Below the pieces are notes generated by a model. The model did no database searches. It was not told the DNA's origin and saw only the letters and a list, made by a program, of their open reading frames with translations. The position numbers and the translations under genes are program-made. This document shows positions 34,753-44,200 of a DNA stretch of 64,000 nucleotides, in pieces. The stretch is from Chitinophaga sp. CF418 (GTDB taxonomy: Bacteria; Bacteroidota; Bacteroidia; Chitinophagales; Chitinophagaceae): NCBI RefSeq assembly GCF_900142925.1, contig NZ_FRCN01000016.1, positions 124,001 through 188,000 on the forward strand, written 5' to 3'. How positions within the stretch are numbered: the first letter of the stretch is position 1; each line of letters starts with the position of its first letter.

Positions 34753-36654
34753 ATGAAAACATGTACCTCCCTCGTACAAATCCTGTTATGCTGTCTGTTG
34801 CTAATAACAACCCATCAGCTGACAGCACAAACCTTCATTCATCCCGGCCTTCTGCATACGGAGGCGGACTTTGCCCGTATGCGCACAAAAGTGAACGCCG
34901 GCGCCCAGCCCTGGAAAGGCAGCTGGGATATTCTTGTAGCTAATGCACGCTCACAGCTTACCTGGACTGCCCGTCCTGTGGATACTGTGCGTAGGGGTGG
35001 CGACCGCCAGAACTATGGTCAGCTGATGAACGATATCGCTGCAGCATATCAGGCAGCACTCCGCTGGAAGATCAGCGGCGATGTGGCTTACGCTAATAAG
35101 TCGATAGAGATTATGAATGCCTGGTCGTCTAATCTCCAATTTGTGACTGGTAATGCAGACAGGTTTCTGGCAGCGGGTATCTATGGCTACGAGTTCGCCA
35201 ATGTAGGAGAGATCATGCGTACTTACAGCGGCTGGGCCAGTGCAGATTTTGAACGTTTCAAAGACATGCTGCTCACTAAATTCTATCCGCTTAGTGATGA
35301 CTTCCTCAATGATCACAATGATGCCTGTATTACTAACTACTGGGCCAACTGGGATCTTTGCAACATGGCCTTCATCCTTTCTCTTGGAGTACTTTGTGAC
35401 CGCCGTGATCTGTATAACCGGGCGATTGAATATTTTAAGAATGGGGCTGGTAATGGCGCTATCACACATGCGGTATGGTATCTTCATTCATCAACATTAG
35501 GCCAATGGCAGGAGAGTGGCCGCGATCAGGGGCACTGTACACTTGGCATCGGCCTGATGGGCGCTTTCTGTGAAATGGCCTGGAATCAGGGAGATGATAT
35601 GTATGGTTACGACAGTAACCGCTTTATGAAAGGTGCAGAGTATGTTGCGAAATATAATATCGGCGACTCTGTACCATATGTTACTTACAACTGGGGTACC
35701 GGGCAGAATTGCGCTGCTTCCTCACAGACGGTGATCTCTTCTTCTGCAAGAGGGAATATACGTCCGGTATGGGAAATGGTGTACAACCATTATGCGAACC
35801 GTATGGGACTTTCTGTACCGGCTATGGCGGCATATGCAGCCATCCACAGGCCCGAAGGTGGTGGTGGGGATTATGGCACTGCCAGTGGAGGTTTCGATCA
35901 GCTGGGCTTCGGCTCGCTGACTTTTACGCGCGATCCTTTGCCTGCGGGCGGTCCTGCGAATGGGACGTACCAGATCTTTGCACGGCATAGTGGTAAGGCA
36001 ATGGATGTGGCGAATAATGGTACTGCGAATGGTACGAATGTCCGTCAGTGGACGCCGAATGATTGTCCGTGTCAGCAGTGGGAGGTGACGGGTACTGGTA
36101 ATGGGCAATATGCTGTTGTGGGGGTAGGGAGTGGGAAGAATCTTGATATCAATGGGGTGAGTACTGCGGATGGTGCAAATGTACAGATATGGCAGTCTAC
36201 CGGGGCGAATAATCAGCGGTTTACATTTACGGCTGTTGGTGGTGGGTTTTACCGGATTACGCCGGTGCATAGTGGGAAAGCGGTGGATGTGAATGCCAGT
36301 GGCATGACGGATGGGGCGAACATCCAGCAGTGGACTTACAATAGTGGTAAGAATCAGCAGTGGCAGTTGGTGCCGGTTGCGGGTGCTGCTGCTGCGCGCA
36401 TGGCTGTGGCGGTTGTAAAAGTGGTTGATAGTGTTGCTGTTTATCCTAATCCTGTGGTGAATAATGTTGTTGTGATGATACCGTTTTCAAAAGGTGCTGT
36501 TGTTACGTTGAGCGATGTTGCGGGGAGGGTTTTGTATAGGGCGCGGGAGGCTTCGCGAAAGCATATTATTGATATGAGTGGTGTTGTGCCGGGTGTTTAT
36601 TTTGTTACTATCAGTAATGGGAGGGAAAAGATCACGCGGAGGATTGTGAAGTAG
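34753..36654 (+). CDS. alginate-lyase-family enzyme with ricin-type lectin domain, T9SS type A tail
   Basis: A 633-residue secreted protein. Signal peptide 1-25. The PF05426-like alpha/alpha-toroid domain (about 26-395) has TFIHPGLLHTEADFARM, DACITNYWANWDLCNM and GRDQGHCTLGIGLM. Then a ricin-type beta-trefoil (about 399-542) with three repeats of GKAMDVANNGTANGTNVRQW / GKNLDINGVSTADGANVQIW / GKAVDVNASGMTDGANIQQW, and a T9SS tail (about 555-633). PF05426 includes alginate and glucuronan lyases (PL38-like); the substrate here is likely a uronic-acid polymer. It is homologous to the N-terminal domain of the giant protein at 45955. From about 35950 onward the third codon positions become G/T-rich, unlike the front half. 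Confidence 0.88.
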   Translation: MKTCTSLVQILLCCLLLITTHQLTAQTFIHPGLLHTEADFARMRTKVNAGAQPWKGSWDILVANARSQLTWTARPVDTVRRGGDRQNYGQLMNDIAAAYQAALRWKISGDVAYANKSIEIMNAWSSNLQFVTGNADRFLAAGIYGYEFANVGEIMRTYSGWASADFERFKDMLLTKFYPLSDDFLNDHNDACITNYWANWDLCNMAFILSLGVLCDRRDLYNRAIEYFKNGAGNGAITHAVWYLHSSTLGQWQESGRDQGHCTLGIGLMGAFCEMAWNQGDDMYGYDSNRFMKGAEYVAKYNIGDSVPYVTYNWGTGQNCAASSQTVISSSARGNIRPVWEMVYNHYANRMGLSVPAMAAYAAIHRPEGGGGDYGTASGGFDQLGFGSLTFTRDPLPAGGPANGTYQIFARHSGKAMDVANNGTANGTNVRQWTPNDCPCQQWEVTGTGNGQYAVVGVGSGKNLDINGVSTADGANVQIWQSTGANNQRFTFTAVGGGFYRITPVHSGKAVDVNASGMTDGANIQQWTYNSGKNQQWQLVPVAGAAAARMAVAVVKVVDSVAVYPNPVVNNVVVMIPFSKGAVVTLSDVAGRVLYRAREASRKHIIDMSGVVPGVYFVTISNGREKITRRIVK

Positions 36655-36661
36655 TTTTTTG

Positions 36662-36683
36662 CGCTAAGTTGATTCGGTTTTTG
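36662..36683 (+). repeat. degenerate end fragment of the dispersed palindrome
   Basis: CGCTAAGTTGATTCGGTTTT resembles the element's left end (CGCTAAGTAGCTTCGGTTTC) but stops after 22 bp. It lies directly before full copy 2. Confidence 0.6.
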
Positions 36684-36697
36684 GTTGCTTTTTTTTT

Positions 36698-36870
36698 CGC
36701 TAAGTAGCTTCGGTTTCAGTATGGGATGGCGGTCGGCGCCTCTCTGGATGACGATTGGGCGTTGTCAATCGAATAGAGCTTTGAATATAGATTGGGCAGC
36801 GTCGGTCGTGTCACCCGAGAGCCGAAGGCCCACCATTCCCATCTGAAACCGGTGCTACTTACGCTGTCCC
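36698..36870 (+). repeat. dispersed imperfect palindrome, copy 2
   Basis: A 173-bp copy of the element at 5608, same orientation, with both terminal inverted repeats and the CGGTCGGCGCCTCTCTGGATG interior. The right end (GGTGCTACTTACGCTGTCCC) runs straight into the tandem array, whose units begin with the same words. Confidence 0.88.
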
Positions 36871-37612
36871 TATTGAATTTTAGAGGGAGCTTATCATGAA
36901 GAAGGAACTCGGTACTGCTTACGTTGTCCCTACTGAATTTCAGAGGAGCTTATTATGAAGAAGAAACTCGGTGCTACTTACGTTGTCCCTACTGAATTTT
37001 AGAGGGAGCTTATCATGAAGAAGGAACTCGGTACTGCTTACGTTGTCCCTACTGAATTTCAGAGGAGCTTATTATGAAGAAGAAACTCGGTGCTACTTAC
37101 GTTGTCCCTACTGAATTTTAGAGGGAGCTTATCATGAAGAAGGAACTCGGTACTACTTACGCTGTCCCCACTGAATTTTAGAGGGAGCTTATCATGAAGA
37201 AGCAACTTGGTACTACTTACGCTGTCCCTACTGAATTTTAGAGGGAGCTTATCATGAAGAAGGAACTCGGTACTACTTACGCTGTCCCCATTGAATTTCA
37301 GAGGGAGCTTATCATGAAGAAGGAACTTGGTACTACTTGCGCTGTCCCTACTGAATTTTAGAGGGAGCTTATCATGAAGAAGCAACTTGGTACTACTTAC
37401 GCTGTCCCTACTGAATTTAGGGTAGCTTATCATGAAGAAGGAACTCGGTACTACTTACGCTGTCCCCACTGAATTTAGGGTAGCTTATCATGAAGAAGGA
37501 ACTCGGTACTACTTACGCTGTCCCCATTGAATTTCAGAGGGAGCTTATTATGAAGAAGGAACTTGGTACTACTTACGCTGTCCCTACTGAATTTTAGAGA
37601 GAGAGTATCAGG
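36862..37612 (+). repeat. tandem array of 12 units of 58-60 bp, each with a short ORF
   Basis: Twelve copies plus a partial thirteenth, typical unit GAATTTTAGAGGGAGCTTAT-CATGAAGAAGGAACTCGGT-ACTACTTACGCTGTCCCTACT. ATGs are at 36896, 36955, 37015, 37074, 37134, 37194, 37254, 37314, 37374, 37432, 37490 and 37550. Each follows an AGGAG- or GGGAG-type Shine-Dalgarno sequence with about 6 bases spacing. Most units encode MKKELGTTYAVPTEF-stop or close variants; in two units (36896 and 37015) the stop overlaps the next ATG (ATGA). The units share sequence with the right end of the flanking palindrome. Variation is not biased to silent positions, so coding is unproven. Confidence 0.9.
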
Positions 37613-37793
37613 ACTGAAGGTTCCTTTTATTTTGTCAGCCTTTTTTACCAGGTTGCAAAGAACCTTACATTTTTCTTATGCACATCCAGCACAACGCATC
37701 CAACATACCTGCTTCGGGAATGGCCTGTATTCAACGAAGCTGACTGCAATAGATGAACCTTCTGCCTTAAAATGCTTTCTCTTACAATTCAAT
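37613..37793. other. 180-bp stretch between the tandem array and inverted palindrome copy
   Basis: No gene recognised. The distal end (CTTACAATTCAATGGGGAGAG) is an inverted partial match to the tandem unit (ATTGAATTTTAGAG), so the right palindrome copy brings its own piece of the array in reverse. Confidence 0.5.
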
Positions 37794-37966
37794 GGGGAGA
37801 GCGTAAGTAGCACCGGTTTCAGATGGGAATGGCGGGCCTTCGGCTCTCGGGTGACACGACCGGTGCGCTCCATCCATATTCAAAATCCTATTCGCTTGAC
37901 AACGCCCAATCGTCATCCAGAGAGGCGCCGACCGCCATCCCATACTGAAACCGAAGCTACTTAGCG
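37794..37966 (-). repeat. dispersed imperfect palindrome, copy 3 (inverted)
   Basis: A 173-bp full copy in reverse orientation, ending GAAGCTACTTAGCG. With copy 2 it forms an inverted pair around the tandem array. Confidence 0.88.
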
Positions 37967-37980
37967 TGAAAATCATCAAC

Positions 37981-38059
37981 AAATCCTATTGACAATACTC
38001 AATCGTCATCCAGAGAGGCGCCGACCGCCATCCCATACTGAAACCGAAGCTACTTAGCG
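37981..38059 (-). repeat. dispersed imperfect palindrome, copy 4 (partial, inverted)
   Basis: About 79 bp of the element (AAATCCTATTGACAATACTC onward to GAAGCTACTTAGCG), directly after copy 3 in the same reverse orientation. The other half is missing. Confidence 0.85.
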
Positions 38060-38134
38060 TTAAAAAAAGCAATTTCCCTACTACGTTCGTTATCTGGCTG
38101 AAGGCCCCTGCATATACAATTTCGTACAGACAGT

Positions 38135-40957
38135 TTACTTTGTTTTAATCCGTATAACAGTAAAGGAATAAGCTGGCAATTCAGTATTGAACTTTGTCGC
38201 AACCGGATAATTGGATACAAGAGGTCTGGCATCTTTGCTATCTGGACTGCCCTGTAATACGGTTTTTATTGCGGTGGTATCTGCAATGCTGATGCCGCTA
38301 AGATCAATGCCGGATTGAATAGGCTTAGGTAGCAGGTTCACCAGCTTTATGATCACCGTATTGGATTTGGTATCCTTTACTATGGAGACAGCTACTCTCT
38401 CTTTTACGCCGTCAATATTGACATCCTTATTCTTATCATTGCCCGTGTTATTGGAGATAGTGATAGTGCCCGGCAGGTATGTGTCACCTGCGTTGGTACC
38501 GTATAGCTGCTGGACGTAATAGTTTACAGTGGGCTTTACGGTGGTGTTATTGAAATAGATGAGGTCAGGCGTCCACTGCGTATGTTTTTCTTTAGCCAGC
38601 AGGGGGGCGTAGGATGCCATGCTTACGATGTCTCCGTTTCGCTCCAATGCTGTGAGGTAGAGTGCTTCGGCTAATGCGGTTTCGATGTTGCTGGGCCGTC
38701 CGGGTAGGTGGGCTGCGTATTCGCCGAGGTATACTTTGGATCTGGAACGGTCGTATTTGTCGTAGAAGTCCTGGTTGTGGATGAACCAGCCCGGCGATAC
38801 ATAGTAATGCTCGTCGATCATGGGGACCTTCAGTTTGTTAGCAATGTCCCAGCCTTCTTCGTAGTCGGTGCCTTCAAAGAATGGTCCGGCGGTACCTATT
38901 ATGGTGATCTCAGGATGTTGTTTTTTTACGGCGTTGAAGAGCATCGTGAATCGTTCTTCAAAGACGTCCGTGATCAGGTCTTCATTTCCGATTCCGATAT
39001 ACTTTAGATGGAATGGTTGGGGATGTCCGGCTTCTGCGCGTTTCTTGCCCCAGGTGGTGTGAATGTCTCCGTTGGCATATTCTATCAGGTCCAGGATGTC
39101 CTGTACATATTCATCCATTTCAGTCATGGGGATACCACCCTGCTGGCCGCTGCCTTTGGCAGAAGGGCCGGAGTTCTGACAGGGAACGCCTGCTGCAACG
39201 ACAGGTACAGGTTCGGCGCCAATGTCTTCACAGAAGCGGAAGTATTCGAAGTATCCAAGGCCGGCTGATTGGTGATAGCCCCAGAGGTTGCGTTGTGGTT
39301 TGCGCGCTTCCAGGGGGCCAATGGTGTTTTTCCATCGGTAGATGTTATTCAATCCATCCCCGTGGGATACGCAGCCGCCGGGGAAACGTACGAAGCGGGG
39401 ATGTATGTCGGCAACTACCTGCGTCAGGTCTTTACGTAAGCCGTTCTTTCTGCCTTTGAAAGTTTCCTGCGGAAAGAGCGAGATCAGGTCCAGCGCCAGG
39501 CGGCCTGTAGTGAGTGGTTGCAGTTCAAGCTGCGCACTGTCTGCGGATGCTGTGGCGGTGAGTACGGCCTGGGCTTTTTTCCAGGAATTGCCGGAGATGG
39601 TGATGGTAGTTTGTGCAAGTATATTGTTTGGTGAGCCTGGACTGACAAGGCGGACCAGTACCTTCCCGCTTTTTCCGTCCAGCTGGTTGGAAAAGAGTGA
39701 GAGATCGTATTTATCCCCCTTCTTTACCGGGATCCCGTCATACCCATTGTTTACCAGGGCAGCGCCGGGACTCTTTGTGTCCAGTACTGCATAGTGTGAG
39801 TTGTTGGGATGAATGGGGGCTTTTGTATCGATAGTGAAGGTGCTGTTTTCTCCATGTAATGACCAGGAGTGATAACTGTTCCAGTTTGGATCACGTTCTT
39901 CTTTATCGCCTGATGCATATTCAAAGTCGCGGTTCTGTACCAGTTCGGCATACAGGCCACCGTCTGCCGCGTAGTTAATGTCTTCAAAGAAGATACCCAA
40001 TAGCAGGTCGCTGATCGGTTTTGCTTTTTCAGGCTGCAGGGTAATGCTGGCCTGTAATGGTTGCTGCAGCTTTGTGAAACGCTCGTTGTCCTGTATGGAG
40101 GATTCCGCCTGCTGCCGCCATTTATACTGCGCCAGTTCATGGGTTTTGATCAGCCGGTCTACTACTTCCCAGGCTACCCGGTGTACTTGTCCGGTGGCGG
40201 TGCCTTCCGGTAGGGGAATGGTTACGCCGGCTTCTGCATAATGGGAGGCGCTAACGGCTGTGGCAGGGCGGTATGTTTTAAAGTCGGTGGTAGTGGTTTG
40301 GAATTGTTTTCCGTCTGCATCCGTATAGATGATGGTATAAGACTTTTGTGCGGCGTCATACTGAACCGCAGGGTGCAGAAAGTTACGGCCCGCACTGATG
40401 TCGGGGTAACTTTGGCGTTTCCAGTTCACCAGGTCTGCCGATGCGGCATGCGCAAAAAGATGGTCCCGCTCATTCAGGCTCCAGATGCAATGCCATATCC
40501 CGTCAGGTCCCTGTATCAGCCAGGGGCTGTTCATCCGCTTGTCTGCTACCCAGCGGCCGTAATCGCTGTGCAGGAAGGCGAAGCCGTTCCCAATCACATG
40601 CCATTGCTGTTTGTCCTGGCTCCAGGCAAACTGCAGTCCGCCCCGTTCATTGTTCCTGGCTGTCGCGTAAGAAAAGAGGTAGACGGAATCGGGAGCATGT
40701 GAGGCAGAGGGAGCATATGTAATATGGGTAGCGTAAGCAGCCTGGTTGTCATGGATGGTAAGGCCAATATGGCTGGTATGTGCAACATTGTTGCCATGGC
40801 CGGCATGTGTGACATCATTGGCAAGGACGGCATGAGTGGCATGGCTGGCATGTGTAATGTGGTTGACACAGGTAGTATGATTGATATGGGTAGCTGCAAC
40901 TGCCGGTTGCGCTGCCAGGTACACCATTATTAATAGAAATGAGCAGTGCTTTATCAT
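38135..40957 (-). CDS. GH43-like / GH51 alpha-L-arabinofuranosidase fusion with His-rich N-terminus
   Basis: A 940-residue exported protein. Signal peptide (about 1-21). Residues 22-91 form a low-complexity stretch with 13 His, mostly as THA, SHA or NH units. Then a GH43-like five-bladed propeller fragment (about 92-300: VYLFSYATARNNERGGLQFAWSQD, FLHPAVQYDAAQKSYTIIYTD) and a GH51 domain (about 305-940) with LLGIFFEDINYAADGGLYAELVQNRDFE, acid/base E659 in GIGNED and nucleophile E746 in YLGEYAAH. GH51 enzymes release arabinofuranose from side chains. The gene is divergent from susC, 308 bp apart, so it is a PUL member. A substrate with arabinose branches is inferred. Confidence 0.9.
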   Translation of the reverse strand: MIKHCSFLLIMVYLAAQPAVAATHINHTTCVNHITHASHATHAVLANDVTHAGHGNNVAHTSHIGLTIHDNQAAYATHITYAPSASHAPDSVYLFSYATARNNERGGLQFAWSQDKQQWHVIGNGFAFLHSDYGRWVADKRMNSPWLIQGPDGIWHCIWSLNERDHLFAHAASADLVNWKRQSYPDISAGRNFLHPAVQYDAAQKSYTIIYTDADGKQFQTTTTDFKTYRPATAVSASHYAEAGVTIPLPEGTATGQVHRVAWEVVDRLIKTHELAQYKWRQQAESSIQDNERFTKLQQPLQASITLQPEKAKPISDLLLGIFFEDINYAADGGLYAELVQNRDFEYASGDKEERDPNWNSYHSWSLHGENSTFTIDTKAPIHPNNSHYAVLDTKSPGAALVNNGYDGIPVKKGDKYDLSLFSNQLDGKSGKVLVRLVSPGSPNNILAQTTITISGNSWKKAQAVLTATASADSAQLELQPLTTGRLALDLISLFPQETFKGRKNGLRKDLTQVVADIHPRFVRFPGGCVSHGDGLNNIYRWKNTIGPLEARKPQRNLWGYHQSAGLGYFEYFRFCEDIGAEPVPVVAAGVPCQNSGPSAKGSGQQGGIPMTEMDEYVQDILDLIEYANGDIHTTWGKKRAEAGHPQPFHLKYIGIGNEDLITDVFEERFTMLFNAVKKQHPEITIIGTAGPFFEGTDYEEGWDIANKLKVPMIDEHYYVSPGWFIHNQDFYDKYDRSRSKVYLGEYAAHLPGRPSNIETALAEALYLTALERNGDIVSMASYAPLLAKEKHTQWTPDLIYFNNTTVKPTVNYYVQQLYGTNAGDTYLPGTITISNNTGNDKNKDVNIDGVKERVAVSIVKDTKSNTVIIKLVNLLPKPIQSGIDLSGISIADTTAIKTVLQGSPDSKDARPLVSNYPVATKFNTELPAYSFTVIRIKTK
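40687..40893 (-). repeat. degenerate minisatellite encoding the His-rich segment
   Basis: The DNA contains recurring TGGCATGTGT / ATGGCTGGCATG-like words on the plus strand, the reverse of codons for Thr-His-Ala. All three reverse frames stay open through it, as expected for a repeat expansion. Confidence 0.7.
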
Positions 40958-41092
40958 AGTGGAACTAATTACTTGTTATGTTAACCCTGAAATCGTTACC
41001 CAAATTAATAATAAAAGTGTGAATCTGACATTTAAAAATATCGGAATAGCCTGGGAACAATCGATTACATATGAGTCTGTCCCCCATATTGG

Positions 41093-41130
41093 GCGAAAAA
41101 TAACCCCTTCTTTTACGAATAGATACCCCT
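41093..41130 (+). promoter_or_regulatory. candidate HTCS operator, susC promoter
   Basis: GCGAAAAATA at 41093, CGAAT at 41116, CCCCT at 41126: the same words and offsets as before GH97 (32712). The CCCC half-sites are 22 bp apart. The -7 element lies 58 bp from the block start in both promoters. Confidence 0.6.
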
Positions 41131-41150
41131 GATTCGTGGTGCGGGGGATC

Positions 41151-41158
41151 TATTTTTG
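41151..41158 (+). promoter_or_regulatory. -7 element TATTTTTG of susC
   Basis: Matches TAnnTTTG and is identical to the GH97 -7. It gives susC a leader of roughly 100 bases. Confidence 0.6.
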
Positions 41159-41265
41159 TCATGGGCTGATACAAAAGAAAGAACATTTTATACCGGCTTT
41201 GATACGCCAGGGGGGACACGGTGAACAATGAAAAAACGTCCTTTTTAAAACTATAAATTCCCGAG

Positions 41266-44200
41266 ATGAAAAAAAGTCTATTCTTGCGCTTCCACGATGG
41301 CTGCCTTGCAGTATTATTCTTCTTATGCGCTTTAACGGTTCCCGGGCAGGGGTACGCCCAGGAGAAAACCGTCACAGGAATCGTAAAGGACTCCAGCGGA
41401 AATCCGCTGCCCGGTGTCCGCGTTACCATCAAGAATGCCAAAGGCGGTACCATTACCAGTGCCGAAGGAAAATTCAGTATTGCTGTCCCTGATAGCAAGG
41501 GAGTGCTGGTCTTTAATATGATGGGCAGTGCTACCCGGGAGCTACCGGTAGAAGGTGCCGGGCCTTTCAACGTGACACTCAGACCCGAGGCTGTAGGCCT
41601 GCAGGATGTAGTGGTGGTAGGATATGGCGTACAGCGCAAATCCGACCTTACCGGTTCGGTGACCAGCCTGAAAGCAGCCGACATCACTAAAATAGGCGGC
41701 AGCAACGCGGCAGAAGCCCTGCAGGGTAAAGCCCCGGGGGTACAGATATTAAATGTGGGCCAGCCCGGTAATGCGCCTATTGTTCGCATACGCGGTGTCG
41801 GCACCAATGGCGATCCTAATCCGCTGTACGTGGTAGACGGTATGTTCGTGAATGACATTCAGTACCTGAACAGTCACGATATCGCCTCCATGGAGATATT
41901 GAAAGACGCTTCTGCTACCGCTATTTATGGTTCCCGTGGCGCCAACGGTGTGATTCTGGTTACCACAAAAAAGGGCCGGACAGGCAAACCGACATTTAAT
42001 GTCAGCGGCAGTGAAGGCTTCCAGTTCCTCACCCGCCGTTACCAGGTGGCAGATGCCAGTCAGTATGCTACCCTGCAGAATATGATCAATGGCACAAATA
42101 CTTACCCTGATCCCAAATCCCTGGGTAAAGGAACCAACTGGTTGGATGAAAGTACACAGAAGGGATGGGTCAGGGATTACCAGGCGTCTATTGCCGGCGG
42201 TAGCGAGAATGTAAGCTATAATATCAGCGGGGGCTATTTCAAACAGGAAGGAGTAATGAAGTTCACAGATTATGACCGTCTTACACTCCGGGCCAATAAT
42301 GAATACCGTCTCAGCAAGAGGTTGAGGATCGGTCACAACCTGTCCATGAGCAACTCCAATATCACAGGAGTGGGCAGCAGTGCAGGCGCCCGTGTGTTCA
42401 ATGCCATGGTGCGTATCTCCCCCCTGATCAAGGTGCAGGACGCTAATGGTAATTTTAATGCCGGACAGGATCCTGATATCATCAATCCCTATGCTGCGCT
42501 TTATTACGGTAAAGATGCCAATAATAACAGCCTGCGTTTTGTAGGTAATGGATGGCTTAATTATGAAGTGATTCCAGGCCTGGTGTTCCGTAGCAGTTAT
42601 GGTATTGATTATGCGTATGACCGCTATCATTATTTCGAACCTGCCTACAATATCTCAAGCCCTAACCAGATACATGCCAGTAATTCCCTCACAGAAAATC
42701 ATGTCAATAACAAAACATGGTTGTGGGAGAATACACTGAGCTATGATAAGCAGATCGGGAAAGATCATCATCTGAACCTGCTGGCCGGTATTACCGCACA
42801 GGATGGGTATTACAATAAACTGGAGGGCGTAGGACAAAACCTCGCATTTGATTATCCCGACTACCAGTACCTGGGCGCTGTACCAGCAGGCAATATCAGT
42901 ATTACCAGCCAGGCTTACAGTGAATCGATGCTTTCTTACCTTTTCAGGGCCAACTATGTCCTGAAGAATAAATATCTTTTCACAGGTACCTTCCGCGCAG
43001 ATGGTTCTTCCAAATTCGGGCCTAATAATCGTTATGGATACTTCCCCTCCCTGGCAGTGGGATGGCGTGTATCTGAGGAAGATTTCATGCGTAACCTTAC
43101 CTGGGTAGACAACCTGAAACTGCGTGCCAGCTGGGGACAGGTAGGTAATAATAAGATCAATAACTATATTGCCTACAACACTGTTGTACAGGATCCTGTT
43201 TACAATGCGCTGTTCAATGGCGTTTACTACTCGAACGGTACAGTGACCGCTGCTGCCAATCCGAATATCAAATGGGAACGTACAGAACAGACAGATTTCG
43301 GTGTTGAGTTTGCCACAATGAAGAAAAGACTGAATGTGGAGTTCGATTACTTCAACCGTACTACAAAAGATCTGTTGCTGATCATACCAATCCCTGGCGG
43401 GTCTACAGGTATCACACCTACCTACTCCAATGTGGGCAGCATTCGTAACCGCGGTTTCGAATTCCTGGTGAACTGGAATGATCATGCAGGCGATTTCACT
43501 TATGGTGTAACATTGTCCGGAAGTACCTACAAGAATACGGTGCTGGATTTTGGCAACCAGATCATCAGCAGCTCACAGTGGATGTCAGGTTCTGTGCATA
43601 GGGGAGAGAAAGGTCAGCCGCTCGGTTATTTCTATGGCTATAAGACAATCGGCATCTTCCAGAGTGATGCGCAGATCGCGGAATATAATGGTAAGAACAC
43701 GCAGGGAAAACCTTATCAGGCGAATGCCAAACCAGGTGACCTGATCTATGCAGATACAGATGGTAATGGTTACATCACCGGCAATGACCAGACCAATATC
43801 GGTTCTCCGCATCCTAAGTTCATCGGTGGTCTTACACTCACTGCTTCCTATAAAAACTTTGATTTCGCACTGGATGTCATGGGGAGCTTTGGCGCTAAAA
43901 TATGGAACTCTGCCCGCAACCAGATCAATTCAACCAATACCAATCTGCATGTGGACTGGCTGAATGCCTGGACGCCTACGCATACAAATACAGACATTCC
44001 CCGTCTTGCGGCGAACACCAGTAACTCATGGGGTTCCAGCTTTAATGTGCAGGACGGTACCTATGGTAAGATCCGCAATGTGGAGCTGGGATATACCCTT
44101 AACAGGGAATTGGCGAACAGAATGAAGATTGCTAACCTGCGGCTGTATATCAATCTTACCAACCCTTTATACTTCACAAAGTACAAAGGCTTCTCTCCGG

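Larger units (their letters stand above)
40958..41265. other. divergent control region between GH51 and susC
   Basis: A 308-bp gap. The plus-strand promoter of susC (operator 41093-41130, -7 at 41151) lies within it. For the minus-strand GH51 gene I find only a weak one-mismatch -7 (TTAATTTG on the minus strand near 41000). Confidence 0.6.

Noticed and set aside
37059..37433. A 124-residue minus-strand frame through the tandem array with a 20-residue repeat (LLLHDKLPLKFSRDSVSSTK)
   Set aside because: It exists only because the unit length of 60 is a multiple of three. It stops where unit length changes to 58, and it has no ribosome site or supporting homology.
36862..37612. CRISPR array
   Set aside because: The units are near-identical over their whole length with no unique spacers, and there are no cas genes.
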